Below, one piece after another: positions 1 to 8,182 of a DNA stretch of 51,178 bases. The position numbers were made by a program, and so were the translations under genes. Below the pieces are notes generated by a model that had not been told where the DNA came from, did no database searches, and saw only the letters and a list, made by a program, of their open reading frames with translations. The DNA lies in assembly GCA_013334975.1 (NCBI GenBank), contig JAAXWL010000006.1, positions 1 to 51,178 of the forward strand, given 5' to 3'. How positions within the stretch are numbered: position 1 is the first letter of the stretch; every line of letters begins with the position of its first letter. The stretch is from Chlorobiaceae bacterium (GTDB lineage: Bacteria > Bacteroidota > Chlorobiia > Chlorobiales > Chlorobiaceae).

Positions 1-65
1 TAGGGTCAATGTGCACACGCCGACATCAATTTTACAAACGATTTAAAAAACGGCAAACTACTGTT

Positions 66-336
66 TTATCAAGCTTAAATTGACGTATTATTTAGCCATT
101 GATTTTATCCAAATCAAAATCCAAATCGGTATCGGTATCGGTATCGAAATCGATTTTTTATGTAAAAAAACAGAAAACCTGCTTCTGGCTGTATCAGTTT
201 AATTATCCGGTGGTTATGGTAATAAACCACAAGTCACGGTGAGTTTTGCATAAGACTCTTCAAGTGGAACCCGATACCGATACCGATTTCGATGATAAAA
301 GAAAATCTCACTATTTACCATTGACCCGTTGGGACA
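66..336 (+). repeat. Hexamer-arm dispersed repeat, copy A
   Basis: The left end reads like TCAAGCTTAAATTGACGTAT and is followed by an array of ATCnnn hexamers (ATCCAA, ATCGGT three times, ATCGAA) at about 113-155. A central segment contains GTGGTT...AACCAC. The right arm has GATACC GATACC GATTTC at about 272-292, complementary to the left array. It ends near TTGACCCGTTGGGACAC. It occupies most of the gene-free first 540 bases. Element ends are judged by eye from the other copies, so boundaries are approximate. Confidence 0.75.
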
Positions 337-542
337 CTGCACTACTGTTGCATCAACGGCAAAACTTGGCTGTTGTGAGGCTATGGCTGAATGAGAGGAT
401 GAATCGGAATGCAAGGGAGGTGTTTCGTGGAATTGATATCCTGACGTGCCACCCCTTCCATTCATAGACACTCACCTGAATTGAGTATATTGCAGTTCAA
501 ATCCAAGTAAAACATTATCAATCAATTCTATCAGTGTCATCA

Positions 543-1421
543 ATGAAGAAAGTGCTTGTGGCTGGCGCTACCGGTTATCTCGGTCGTTATGCGGTGCAGG
601 AGTTTAAAAATCGCGGGTACCAGGTGCGAGCGTTGGTGCGCAACCCCGAAAAGTTCAAAAAGCCGGGGCCGTTCTTTGCGCCGTCTATCGAGACTCTCGT
701 TGACGAGGTGGTTTTCGGTGATGCGACCAAACCTGAAACCATTACCGGCCTGTGTGATGGCATCGATGTGGTGTTTTCGTCTCTCGGCATGATCAAGCCC
801 GACTTTGAACACACCAACTTCGATGTTGATTATCAGGGAAACATGAATATTCTTGCGGAGGCGCTGAACTCCGGGGTCAAGAAGTTCATCTACGTCTCCG
901 TTTTCGAGGCGCACCGCATGATGAACATTCCCAACGTGCAGGCGCACGAAAAGTTCGTCAGGGAGCTGCAGGCCGCCTCTATCGAGAGCACGATTATCCG
1001 CCCGAATGGCTTTTTTTCAGAAATTGGCCAGTTTGTTGCCCGTGCACGGCGTGGTTACATGATCTGGGTTGGCGACGGATACCAGCGCCAGAATCCTGTT
1101 CATGGTGCTGACCTCGCAGCGGTATGTGCCGATGCGGTTGACCGCAGTGATCGGGAGATCGAGGTCGGTGGCCCTGAAGTTTTTACCTACCACGAAATGG
1201 TCGATCTGGCCTGCGAAATTGCGGGCGTCCAGCCGTTGCTGCTCCCGTTGCCCTTCTGGCTGGCTGATGGCCTTGTGGGCGTGGTGGGGCTTTTCAATCG
1301 TGACGTGCACGATGTGGCTCTTTTCGCCACCACCCTCAGTAAAATGGATTTCGTTTCACCGAAATACGGCACCCATCGTCTGAGAGATTTTTTCAACGAA
1401 TGCAAGTCCCTGCCGATCTGA
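543..1421 (+). CDS. NAD(P)-binding atypical SDR (NmrA/Ycf39-like)
   Basis: A 292-residue protein starting MKKVLVAGATGYLGRY; the dinucleotide-binding GATGYLG loop is at residues 8-14. An in-frame GTG lies nine bases upstream, but the ATG puts the Rossmann strand at the very N-terminus as usual, so I prefer it. The motif YVSVFEAH replaces the classical SDR YxxxK, which is typical of atypical SDRs of the NmrA/SDR_a5 type. Such proteins bind NAD(P)H and act as reductases, assembly factors or redox sensors; relatives in phototrophs include chlorophyll-pathway reductases and Ycf39. The substrate cannot be told from sequence. It stands alone between two repeats, with no clear Shine-Dalgarno. No membrane segment except a hydrophobic stretch near residues 234-252 (LLLPLPFWLADGLVGVVG). 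Confidence 0.85.
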   Translation: MKKVLVAGATGYLGRYAVQEFKNRGYQVRALVRNPEKFKKPGPFFAPSIETLVDEVVFGDATKPETITGLCDGIDVVFSSLGMIKPDFEHTNFDVDYQGNMNILAEALNSGVKKFIYVSVFEAHRMMNIPNVQAHEKFVRELQAASIESTIIRPNGFFSEIGQFVARARRGYMIWVGDGYQRQNPVHGADLAAVCADAVDRSDREIEVGGPEVFTYHEMVDLACEIAGVQPLLLPLPFWLADGLVGVVGLFNRDVHDVALFATTLSKMDFVSPKYGTHRLRDFFNECKSLPI

Positions 1422-1565
1422 GGCAGATGGAGAGGTGAGCGGCGTCTCTCTGGGGTACCAGGTTGCAGCGCATTGAACTGTATCAACACTGAATTGACCT
1501 GTGAGGCGGGGGAGGTGAGCGTTATCTATCAGAATGTAAAGTTGTCAAGAAACACTGTTGCCATG

Positions 1566-1818
1566 TCGGGTGAGTTTTGCTTTTACTTCTTTCAAGTGGA
1601 AATCGGTATCCAAATCGGTATCGGTATCGAGTTCCACTTGAAAGAGGCTGATATAACTCACCGGGTATTATGGTTTATCGTGATAATCATTTGATATTTA
1701 AACAGATACAGATAGAGGCGGGTTTACTGTTTTACATAAAGAATCGATATCGATACCGATACCGATCTGGATATATAAATGACTCCGTAGTATACGTCAT
1801 CATAAGCTTGACATGGTA
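1566..1818 (-). repeat. Hexamer-arm dispersed repeat, copy B (reverse)
   Basis: Reverse-oriented copy. Around 1568-1665 two halves, GGTGAGTT...CTTTCAAGTGGA and TCCACTTGAAAG...AACTCACC, face each other around a hexamer array (AATCGGTATCC, ATCGGTATCGG). The complementary array GATACCGATACCGAT lies at about 1753-1768, and the end AAGCTTGACATG at 1804-1815 matches the left end of other copies. It fills most of the 445-base gap between the SDR gene and the DUF481 gene. I see no gene in this gap. Confidence 0.7.
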
Positions 1819-1866
1819 CTGGTGTCAGTGAGCCATACTTCAGCAGAATCGTTGCATAGCGGTATT

Positions 1867-2913
1867 TTACCACCGGTACCCGAGCCTCATCCGCCAGGTC
1901 GTGTCCCAGGGCTCGTTGCCGACTGGTGCATTGCTGTTGTAGCCGGTTTTGAATTCGGCACTGGTCTGGAGGCCGCCAGCGATGGGGATTTTGATGCCGG
2001 TCCAACTGTCGAAGGTCAATCCGCCTTCTTTGGCGAGGCTGAGAAGACCTTTGTTGCGATGGTAGATTTCCACTTTACCCGGAATGACAAAATGGCTGAA
2101 GTCCATTCTCCAGGCATCTGAGAGGAAGTATTGGGTGGCGCGGGAGTGATAGCTTTCCGAGGTGTATTCCAGACCGGTTTCGGCGCTGAGCCGGGTCCGG
2201 TTGTTGCCGAAAAGGTTCCATCCGGCATAGGGGCCTGCGCTCCATCGATGGTCAAGTGCAGTTATTCTGTTTGTTTTGAAGGAGGTTGTCGCTCCGTAGT
2301 AGAGGTTCTTCGAGAAGTGGCTGTCCCACGTTGTCTCGATAGAACGGCGGCTCAGGGTTTCGATATTGTTTGTTTTGTCGTATTCGATTTCACCAGCAAG
2401 CCTTACCCTGTGTGTCAGTTTTTTCCATTCGAGGTTGGATGAAAGATTGATACGGTTTTCATGTGTGTTGCCACGATCGAGTTTCAGTGCAAGGTTGATC
2501 TCTCCGGTAATTCTGGCTGCTTTTCCAGTTTCCCAGTCATCGGGGTTGATTTGCGTCAGGTTGAAGGCCGGTTCTATTCTGTTGTCGAGCAGAAGGTTGG
2601 TTTCATTGCGGTTCAGGGATTTGACCGGTATGGTGCCGTTGCCGGTCAGGCGGATCTTCATCGGTTCTTCCGACCGGATTTCACGCACCTTTTTCCAGTC
2701 TATGCCGATTGTTCCAGCGTAGTCAGTCCTGAATTGCAGGATACCGTCGCTCATGCGTAAGACCGTGCCGGTCAGTCGGTCGCCGTTGTCCAGAACAATC
2801 GTCTGGGCGCCAATGGCAGGGGGGGCCGACATCAAAAGGACGGTGCACAGGGCAATTGCAAGGCGATGATGCGGGCTGGCAGACATGACGTTGGTTAACT
2901 TTTGTTTATTCAT
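1867..2913 (-). CDS. DUF481-type outer-membrane beta-barrel protein
   Basis: About 348 residues from the start MNKQKLTNVM; an in-frame upstream ATG at 2982 would add 23 residues ahead of the signal peptide, so 2913 is preferred (2886 is also possible). Residues about 13-36 are a signal peptide ending near AIGA|QT. A small N-terminal domain (TIVLDNGDRLTGTVLRMSDG) resembles the putative-salt-induced/DUF481 lead region. It is followed by alternating amphipathic strands with many aromatic residues, and the chain ends in RLGYRW, a terminal aromatic signal for barrel insertion. Likely sits in the outer membrane; function unknown. Divergent from the deamidase gene at 3170, sharing a short intergenic region. 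Confidence 0.8.
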   Translation of the reverse strand: MNKQKLTNVMSASPHHRLAIALCTVLLMSAPPAIGAQTIVLDNGDRLTGTVLRMSDGILQFRTDYAGTIGIDWKKVREIRSEEPMKIRLTGNGTIPVKSLNRNETNLLLDNRIEPAFNLTQINPDDWETGKAARITGEINLALKLDRGNTHENRINLSSNLEWKKLTHRVRLAGEIEYDKTNNIETLSRRSIETTWDSHFSKNLYYGATTSFKTNRITALDHRWSAGPYAGWNLFGNNRTRLSAETGLEYTSESYHSRATQYFLSDAWRMDFSHFVIPGKVEIYHRNKGLLSLAKEGGLTFDSWTGIKIPIAGGLQTSAEFKTGYNSNAPVGNEPWDTTWRMRLGYRW

Positions 2914-3126
2914 CGCCCCAAAATAGCCAGAGATATCATTTTGCGAAAGTGGTTGTTTGATCTCCTCATGTCGTTCCGTCATTTATGGCAATCATCGGTT
3001 TCCGGCGGTTGTTTTCCTTTTTTTCTTGCAGTACGAGATTTCAGTGGTCGGGGTAGTGCAGGGTTGTTTTCATGTTTTTATTCAGACATTATCGTTAACG
3101 TTGAGTGGTTGTCAAAGGAGGATTGT

Positions 3127-3153
3127 ATGAAGATGGTCGTTTCTAACATATAA
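3127..3153 (+). CDS. Possible 8-residue leader peptide (MKMVVSNI)
   Basis: A very short ORF, ATG to TAA, preceded at 3114-3121 by the near-perfect ribosome binding site AAAGGAGG with a 5-base spacer. It ends 16 bases before the ATG of the deamidase gene, which has its own site GGGAGG at 3157-3162. The strength of the site suggests real ribosome loading, perhaps coupling or a leader peptide. It may instead be a chance remnant of an older start. No homology can be claimed. Confidence 0.35.
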   Translation: MKMVVSNI

Positions 3154-3169
3154 ACCGGGAGGATGTCTC

Positions 3170-4108
3170 ATGTCTTCAACGAATCTTTTTACGGTAGCAA
3201 CTGTTCGTGCCTCGGTGGACGGAAAGACGACGGAGTTTCTTTTTAACGAAAGTCCGCAGATTTTCAGGCTCGAACAGATGACGGCAAGCGTGGTCCGTTC
3301 GGTTCCTCACATCACCGAGGCTTTTAGTAAGAATATGCCGGTCAGACTTGACATCGATCCGGTGAAAGGGGTGATCAAAAAAATCCGTCCGGCGACAGAG
3401 GACGGGTTCAGGTTATTGGTGACGGAGCGAGGCAAGCTGGAAAACCCCCTGAAGCCGAAAAAGATCGATGTATCGAAGATTGACCACAATACGTTCAACG
3501 TTATCGACCAGTATCTTGATTTTTCTGTTTTTTCGCTCTGCAAAAAGGATGTACCAAACTATGCCAGGACGAGGGAGATATTCGATTACTGCGCAGCGCA
3601 GTCGTGCACCCTGCCCGATCCTCATGAGGTCAATCCCTGCATTCCGTTCCAGTACGTTATCGATGGCTGTTATGCGAGAGCTCACCAGATGCGCCGGATC
3701 ATCACCACCAAATACAAGTATTGCTGTGAGAAGGTTTTCAGTTTTGCGAACAACGATCTCGATACCCTCGCGGTGCAGGCTTGCAAATGGGGTGGTTGTT
3801 GTGTCAGATGGTGGTATCATGTCGCTCCGCTGGTCAGGGTCAAGGTTAAGATCGGTACGTGCAGCCTGAGACTCGCCATGGTCATCGACCCCGGTATGTT
3901 CGACAGGCCTGTTTTGCTGGGTGACTGGCTTGCCGCACAGGCAAACACGGCCTGCACTCCGAACGCAAGGGTGACGATGTACTCAATTCAGCCCGGTTCG
4001 GCATACAGCCCGGCCAATTATGAGGGGACGGCATATTCGACAGACGATGACTATGTGTTAACCGAAGAAACGCTGACGGAGTACAGGGATCTGACGACCT
4101 GTCATTGA
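3170..4108 (+). CDS. Protein-glutaminase-like protein deamidase
   Basis: A 312-residue protein. The C-terminal half matches what I know of bacterial protein-glutaminases (Gln_deamidase_2 family; Chryseobacterium enzyme), which convert protein-bound glutamine side chains to glutamate. Visible motifs: GCYARAHQMR with the nucleophile Cys167, WWYHVAPLV with His217, and VIDPGMFDRPV with Asp240. The doublet GGCC (Cys210-Cys211) just before the His and paired cysteines near 185-186 also resemble the family. Residues 1-150 may act as a propeptide-like domain, as in the secreted enzyme, but no signal peptide is seen, so it may act inside the cell or be exported another way. Single gene, good Shine-Dalgarno GGGAGG, preceded by a tiny ORF. 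Family call is firm; the target is unknown. Confidence 0.85.
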   Translation: MSSTNLFTVATVRASVDGKTTEFLFNESPQIFRLEQMTASVVRSVPHITEAFSKNMPVRLDIDPVKGVIKKIRPATEDGFRLLVTERGKLENPLKPKKIDVSKIDHNTFNVIDQYLDFSVFSLCKKDVPNYARTREIFDYCAAQSCTLPDPHEVNPCIPFQYVIDGCYARAHQMRRIITTKYKYCCEKVFSFANNDLDTLAVQACKWGGCCVRWWYHVAPLVRVKVKIGTCSLRLAMVIDPGMFDRPVLLGDWLAAQANTACTPNARVTMYSIQPGSAYSPANYEGTAYSTDDDYVLTEETLTEYRDLTTCH

Positions 4109-4128
4109 GTCGAAGCGGCAACGTTATC

Positions 4129-4198
4129 AACGCCAGACTGAGTGATCAGGCCTGTCGGTCAGAGGTGAGGGCGCCAGAGACAGGTATCTTCTGGCGTT
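4129..4198. other. Nested inverted repeat downstream of the deamidase gene
   Basis: The outer arms AACGCCAGA (4129-4137) and TCTGGCGTT (4190-4198) are perfectly complementary. Nested inside are CCTGTC (4151-4156) and GACAGG (4179-4184). There is no T-run, so a classical terminator is not clear. It could be a structured 3' end of the upstream transcript. Confidence 0.45.
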
Positions 4199-4212
4199 AT
4201 ACCAGGAGTGTT

Positions 4213-4402
4213 CTGTCACGCTTAAACTGACGTTTGATGAGGAGCCATTGACTTATCCAAATCCAAATCGGTATCGAAATCGGTATCCAAATCGATTTTT
4301 TTCCCTGAGAAAACCATGTACTGTTGGCGTACTATAATTTTTTTTCGATACCGATACCGATGATAAAGGAAATTTCGACTATTAACTGTTGACGCGACAC
4401 TA
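4213..4402 (+). repeat. Hexamer-arm dispersed repeat, copy C (short centre)
   Basis: Begins TCACGCTTAAACTGACG, then ATCCAA, ATCGGT, ATCGAA, ATCGGT, ATCCAA hexamers at about 4255-4295. The centre is shorter and different from copy A (CCCTGAGAAAACCATGTACTG). The right arm CGATACCGATACCGATG is at 4347-4363, and the copy ends GTTGACGCGACAC. It abuts the start of the ORF at 4406. Confidence 0.75.
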
Positions 4403-4405
4403 GCA

Positions 4406-4675
4406 ATGAGCGATGAACATCAGGGAGAGGGGGCGCCACGCTATCGGCGACGGATGAGGGTTGCCGCTCTGCGGCAGCGGGAGGAGTGCTGTTACGATGA
4501 GGTCGTGTTTCTGGAATCGGCCAGGTTGTATCGTCTGATGAAGCAGTACCCGGCTTACCGGTCGATGCTGCAAAAGCTCCGGAAAGCTCAGTTGGATGCC
4601 ATTCCTGTGACGATAGGGCTCGAGTCCGTCGAGGGGGATATTATCGTAGAGGTACGGGAGGAGGGTTCCGGATGA
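4406..4675 (+). CDS. Hypothetical small charged protein
   Basis: An 89-residue ORF rich in Arg, Glu and Leu (RYRRRMRVAALRQREE near the N-terminus). No domain, signal peptide or membrane segment is recognised. It begins four bases after a dispersed repeat, with no obvious ribosome binding site, and runs convergently into the end of the EPS locus. Composition is protein-like, with a plausible helix at 32-65, but the gene could be spurious. Confidence 0.45.
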   Translation: MSDEHQGEGAPRYRRRMRVAALRQREECCYDEVVFLESARLYRLMKQYPAYRSMLQKLRKAQLDAIPVTIGLESVEGDIIVEVREEGSG

Positions 4676-4680
4676 GCTGG

Positions 4681-5880
4681 TCAGCGTTCAGGGGGCGTGT
4701 TTTCCCGAGCGGTTCTGATCCATGCTCCGCTTTTTTTACGGATCATCATGGCGGCATAGAGGGGAATTTTCCAGAGAACGTAGAAGGGTGCGGCCATAAG
4801 CACGAGCCAGGTTGATGGAGGCGCTTTGCGCTGTATCTGCCCCGAGAGGACGTAGAAGACAAGGATGAGCCACCATGAGGCGACGCAGGCAAGCCAGTAG
4901 CCCTTGAGCAGAGGGATTGCCATAAGCGAGACGAGTGCGAACAGCAGGGCGAGCAGGGAGAGTGGCGGCGTGACCAGTTCGGCGAAGGCGACGAGGAATC
5001 GAGATTGACCGGTGCGCAGAAACAGGCCGAGAAGCGGCATTGCCGTGGTTCTGACCAGTTTGAAGCGCCCGCTTTCCCATCGATTGCGCTGGCTCGATGC
5101 GTTCTTGGAGGTGGTAACCATGTCGCTCCGGACGACGGCATCCGGGTTGTAGTGTACGGCGATTTTCTGCCGGAGCAGTTGCAGGCTGAATTCCATGTCT
5201 TCGACGATGGAGTGGCAAGGCCAGCCAGTCGTTTCAAGCAGGCTTCTGCTGAAGGCCATGCCATTGCCTTTGAGCACGCAGGTGCCGGACAATGTGCTTG
5301 GGCCTGCCATGCGGAGGTGGTTGAAGACGTTGAAGGCTGCGTCGAGAAGTCCCGGTCGCCATCCCGCCCCGGGGTTGTTGACCCCGTTGAAGGCTTGCAG
5401 GGCCTCTACACCTTTCTGGCTGAAGGAGAGGCTGATCTCCCGGAGGTAGTTGCGGTCAGCCTGGACGTCAGCGTCGATGATGGTGATGACCTCGACGTGC
5501 TGATACGATCGGCTTTGTGTTCGCAGGAACCAGTCGAGCGCCTGCCCTTTTCCCCGGTTGACGATGTCGGTGCGTTCGGCAACGATAGCGCCTGCGTTTC
5601 GGGCCATCTCGGCCGTGCGGTCGGTGCAGTTGTCGGCAATAACGAAGATGCTGGTCAGCTCTTTCGGGTAGTTGCCGGTTCTGATGCTTTCGATGGTGCG
5701 CACGATCCCCTCCTCCTCATTATGCGCAGGAATGAGCACGCCGATGCTGAGCAGGCGGTTTGTTTCGGTGGCCTTTTTTCTGAAGAGATAAGCGGCGAGG
5801 GTGACCACCAGGAGATAGGCTGCGGGAAGAGAGAGAACAACGATCAGCAGCCTGACGATGAGTTCGGCGATCTGGATCAT
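4681..5880 (-). CDS. Membrane glycosyltransferase, family 2 (processive type)
   Basis: 399 residues. An N-terminal membrane segment (about 5-34) precedes a GT-A domain with IPAHNEEEG (50-58), the metal-binding DAD at 136-138, the acceptor-site ED at 227-228 and QRNRW at 264-268. This D, DxD, ED, QxxRW set is that of BcsA/NodC/HasA-like processive or N-acylglucosaminyl transferases. Three or four C-terminal membrane segments lie at about 295-385. It would transfer sugars from a nucleotide sugar at the inner membrane. Last gene of the EPS operon; its start overlaps the stop of the preceding GT4 gene by four bases. No terminator is seen beyond it. Confidence 0.88.
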   Translation of the reverse strand: MIQIAELIVRLLIVVLSLPAAYLLVVTLAAYLFRKKATETNRLLSIGVLIPAHNEEEGIVRTIESIRTGNYPKELTSIFVIADNCTDRTAEMARNAGAIVAERTDIVNRGKGQALDWFLRTQSRSYQHVEVITIIDADVQADRNYLREISLSFSQKGVEALQAFNGVNNPGAGWRPGLLDAAFNVFNHLRMAGPSTLSGTCVLKGNGMAFSRSLLETTGWPCHSIVEDMEFSLQLLRQKIAVHYNPDAVVRSDMVTTSKNASSQRNRWESGRFKLVRTTAMPLLGLFLRTGQSRFLVAFAELVTPPLSLLALLFALVSLMAIPLLKGYWLACVASWWLILVFYVLSGQIQRKAPPSTWLVLMAAPFYVLWKIPLYAAMMIRKKSGAWIRTARENTPPER

Positions 5881-7097
5881 GGCTGGTTCATTTCGTTCCG
5901 GAAGTGTGTGACAAGCTGATCGTTGTTTTGATGCTGGTTGTACATCAGGGTGACCTTCTGCCTGCCGGCATGGCCGAAACGGGTCCGCAGCAGAGGATCG
6001 GCAAGCAGTTTTCTGATCTGCACAGCAAGGTCTGAAGGGTCGCCGGGTACAGCCAGCAGTCCATCCTCTTCATGCTCGATCAGCTCGGGAATACCGGTGA
6101 TGCGGGTCGAGATGACCGGAATCTCCTTGGCCATCGCCTCCATAAGGACCACAGGCACCCCTTCGGCGAAGCTGGCCAGGACGAAAAGGTCGGCGCGGTC
6201 GTAGTGTGCTCTCACCTTGTCCTGACCAAGTGCTCCGGTGAAGAGTACCTTTCTTTCGAGACCCAGTGAGGTTGCGAAAGCTTTGAGGGAGTCGCGGTCG
6301 GGTCCATCGCCGACGATGGTCAGATGGAAAGGGAGTCGCTCCCGGTCGAGCATGGCGCAGGCTTCAAGCAGGATGTGCTGTCCCTTTGCCGGTACCAGCC
6401 TGCCGACGCAGAGCAGTTCGGGTACGGCATTGTCGGGCTCCGGCCTCGGTGTGTAGAGATCAGGATCGATACCGCAGCGGACGATGTGGAAACGATGCCA
6501 GTGATCAACGTCGCTGATGCGCATGATCTGGCTGCGGCAATAGTGGCTGATGCAGCGCACGAAGGCAGCCTCGCGCACCTTTTCGGGAAGCATGGCCGAG
6601 TCCACCGTGTAAAAGATGTCGGGGCCGTGCACCGAGATGCTAAAGGTGAGGCCTCCGTAACGCTTCATGAGCATGGCGACGATGGCCGTGGGGTTGCCGA
6701 AATGCTCGTGGAGATGGGTGATGCCGTTCTGGTGCGCCCAGCGGAGCAGGATACCAGCTTCGGCGAAATAGGCTGCGGCCTTGACGGGATTTTTAGGGCC
6801 GGTAAAGAGCAGCCTGAAGGCATCCAGTGCCATGTTCAGGTACCCCCCGGGATTTTTCAGGAGGCAGTGCAGGTGCGCTGTTGCGATGGAGGTCACCGGT
6901 TGCGAAAGCACCATGAGGGTGTTGGCCGCCTCCTTCTGTTCGGCAGGGGTCATGATGTCGAGCTTCTCCGGCTTGTGGATCGAGGCCGTGAACACGGTCA
7001 TGCCGGCTTTGCGCAGTGATTCGATCTCCCGATAGATGAAGGTGTGGGAGATGGCCGGGTATTCACTGCACAGATAGGCGATGGGTTTGTTGGTCAT
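5877..7097 (-). CDS. Glycosyltransferase family 4
   Basis: 406 residues from MTNKPIAYLCSEYPAISHTF. The frame is open for another 99 codons upstream, but that part overlaps the preceding gene out of frame and is Arg/Ala-rich shadow sequence; ATG at 7097 forms an ATGA overlap with its stop. GT-B fold: N-terminal domain to about 220, then CVGRLVPAKGQ and VGDGPDRDSL, and the nucleotide-sugar loop EGVPVVLMEAMAKEIPVIS with the usual E-x7-E pair. Resembles colanic-acid WcaL-type transferases. Cytoplasmic or peripheral; adds a sugar to the lipid-linked repeat. Sugar specificity unknown. Confidence 0.88.
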   Translation of the reverse strand: MTNKPIAYLCSEYPAISHTFIYREIESLRKAGMTVFTASIHKPEKLDIMTPAEQKEAANTLMVLSQPVTSIATAHLHCLLKNPGGYLNMALDAFRLLFTGPKNPVKAAAYFAEAGILLRWAHQNGITHLHEHFGNPTAIVAMLMKRYGGLTFSISVHGPDIFYTVDSAMLPEKVREAAFVRCISHYCRSQIMRISDVDHWHRFHIVRCGIDPDLYTPRPEPDNAVPELLCVGRLVPAKGQHILLEACAMLDRERLPFHLTIVGDGPDRDSLKAFATSLGLERKVLFTGALGQDKVRAHYDRADLFVLASFAEGVPVVLMEAMAKEIPVISTRITGIPELIEHEEDGLLAVPGDPSDLAVQIRKLLADPLLRTRFGHAGRQKVTLMYNQHQNNDQLVTHFRNEMNQP

Positions 7098-8182
7098 GAT
7101 GCGGGGGTTGAGAGTCCGGTTTTCAGGGCCGCCCTTCTGTTTTTCAGCGGCCGGTTGAAGAGAGCGCCTGCATGGAAACGCAAGACGCCCATCAGTTGCG
7201 GCAGAACGACAGCCGAACAGTGCCATGCGTAGGTTACCGCCTCCTTGCGCTGCAGATGGTACTCCTGCATGAACTTGCCTACCTTGAAGAGTCGTGGAGA
7301 GAAGAGCAGTGGAGCGCCGACGGCCATGAAGAGCAGTGAGAGGATGAGCGAGGGCGCTGACTGGCCGGAGATCAGCGTCAGGATCGACAGGCATTCAGCG
7401 ACGATAAATCCTCCGCCCTTGATGATAATTTTCCTGAGGTCGTGTTTCCAGAAGTTGCTGCCGAGTAGGGCTTCCCGTGTTTGAACGGCAGCAAATCCGT
7501 ATCCGGAACGGTAGGCCCGTTTGAGATACTGCCTGATGGTGGTCATGGCCAGGTCGTGGCGGGTCATGACGGCATCGATTCTTTCGATCTTCCAGCCAGC
7601 CCTGATGACTCTGCGGCTGAGTTCGGGATCCTCTCCGCCGACCAGCGCTTCATCGTAGCCCCCTGTTTTTTCGAGGGCCTGGCGGCGGATGAGCACGTCG
7701 CCACCAAAACAATCTGACTGGCCGACGGGCCCGTTCCATTCAAGATCACCGATCCAGTTGTAAACCGATCGTTCCGGATGCAGTTCACGGCGCATACCGA
7801 TGACGGCGCCGAGATGCTTGTCCTGCATGCTTTCGATGGCGCGCAGGAACCAGGCTGAATCGACGATGGTGTCGGAGTCGAGAAAGTGCACGAGAGGTGA
7901 GGAGCCTGCTTTCCATCCGGCGTTTCTGCCCAGCCCTGGTGTGGGGTATTCCGGGTTGAGGGCGATCACCTTCACACCGGGGTAGCGTTCAGCCAGCTTG
8001 AGACTGTCGTCGGTTGATCCTCCATCGGCGTAACAGATATGAATCCGTTCCTGTGGGTAGTGTGCAGCACGAATCGATTCGATGCATCGTCCGAGGGTTT
8101 TCGAAGCGTTCACCCCGATGAGGACGCAGTCGATGTCGGTTAACTCCCGGCTGCTGCTCTTGTCGGATGGTTCGTTGTTCAT
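7094..8182 (-). CDS. Glycosyltransferase family 2 with C-terminal membrane segments
   Basis: 362 residues. The GT-A domain covers about 18-250: CVLIGVNASKTLGRCIESI, ADGGSTDDS, the metal site DSDT in VHFLDSDTIVD, and GGDVLIRRQALEKTGGYDE followed by EDPELSRRV. Hydrophobic segments at about 258-300 (ECLSILTLISG; SLILSLLFMAVGAPLLF) suggest membrane anchoring. It directly follows the radical SAM gene (one-base TGATG overlap at 8182) and overlaps the next GT4 gene by ATGA, so translation is probably coupled. The acceptor and the sugar cannot be read from sequence. Confidence 0.87.
   Translation of the reverse strand: MNNEPSDKSSSRELTDIDCVLIGVNASKTLGRCIESIRAAHYPQERIHICYADGGSTDDSLKLAERYPGVKVIALNPEYPTPGLGRNAGWKAGSSPLVHFLDSDTIVDSAWFLRAIESMQDKHLGAVIGMRRELHPERSVYNWIGDLEWNGPVGQSDCFGGDVLIRRQALEKTGGYDEALVGGEDPELSRRVIRAGWKIERIDAVMTRHDLAMTTIRQYLKRAYRSGYGFAAVQTREALLGSNFWKHDLRKIIIKGGGFIVAECLSILTLISGQSAPSLILSLLFMAVGAPLLFSPRLFKVGKFMQEYHLQRKEAVTYAWHCSAVVLPQLMGVLRFHAGALFNRPLKNRRAALKTGLSTPAS

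Noticed and set aside
113-292. Hexamer arrays as a CRISPR array
   Set aside because: Units are six bases with no spacers of constant length, and no cas genes are present.
246-471. Short open frames on both strands (246-467 + and 214-471 -)
   Set aside because: They run through the dispersed repeat and its flank; peptides such as RNRYRYRVPLEE are just translated hexamers and recur at other repeat copies.
5005-5919. 304-codon plus-strand frame opposite the GT2 gene
   Set aside because: Complementary shadow; the minus-strand frame has the full GT2 motif set.
7098-7394. Upstream extension of the GT4 gene (first 99 codons)
   Set aside because: It overlaps the preceding glycosyltransferase out of frame and has no family similarity; the ATGA start at 7097 fits the operon pattern.
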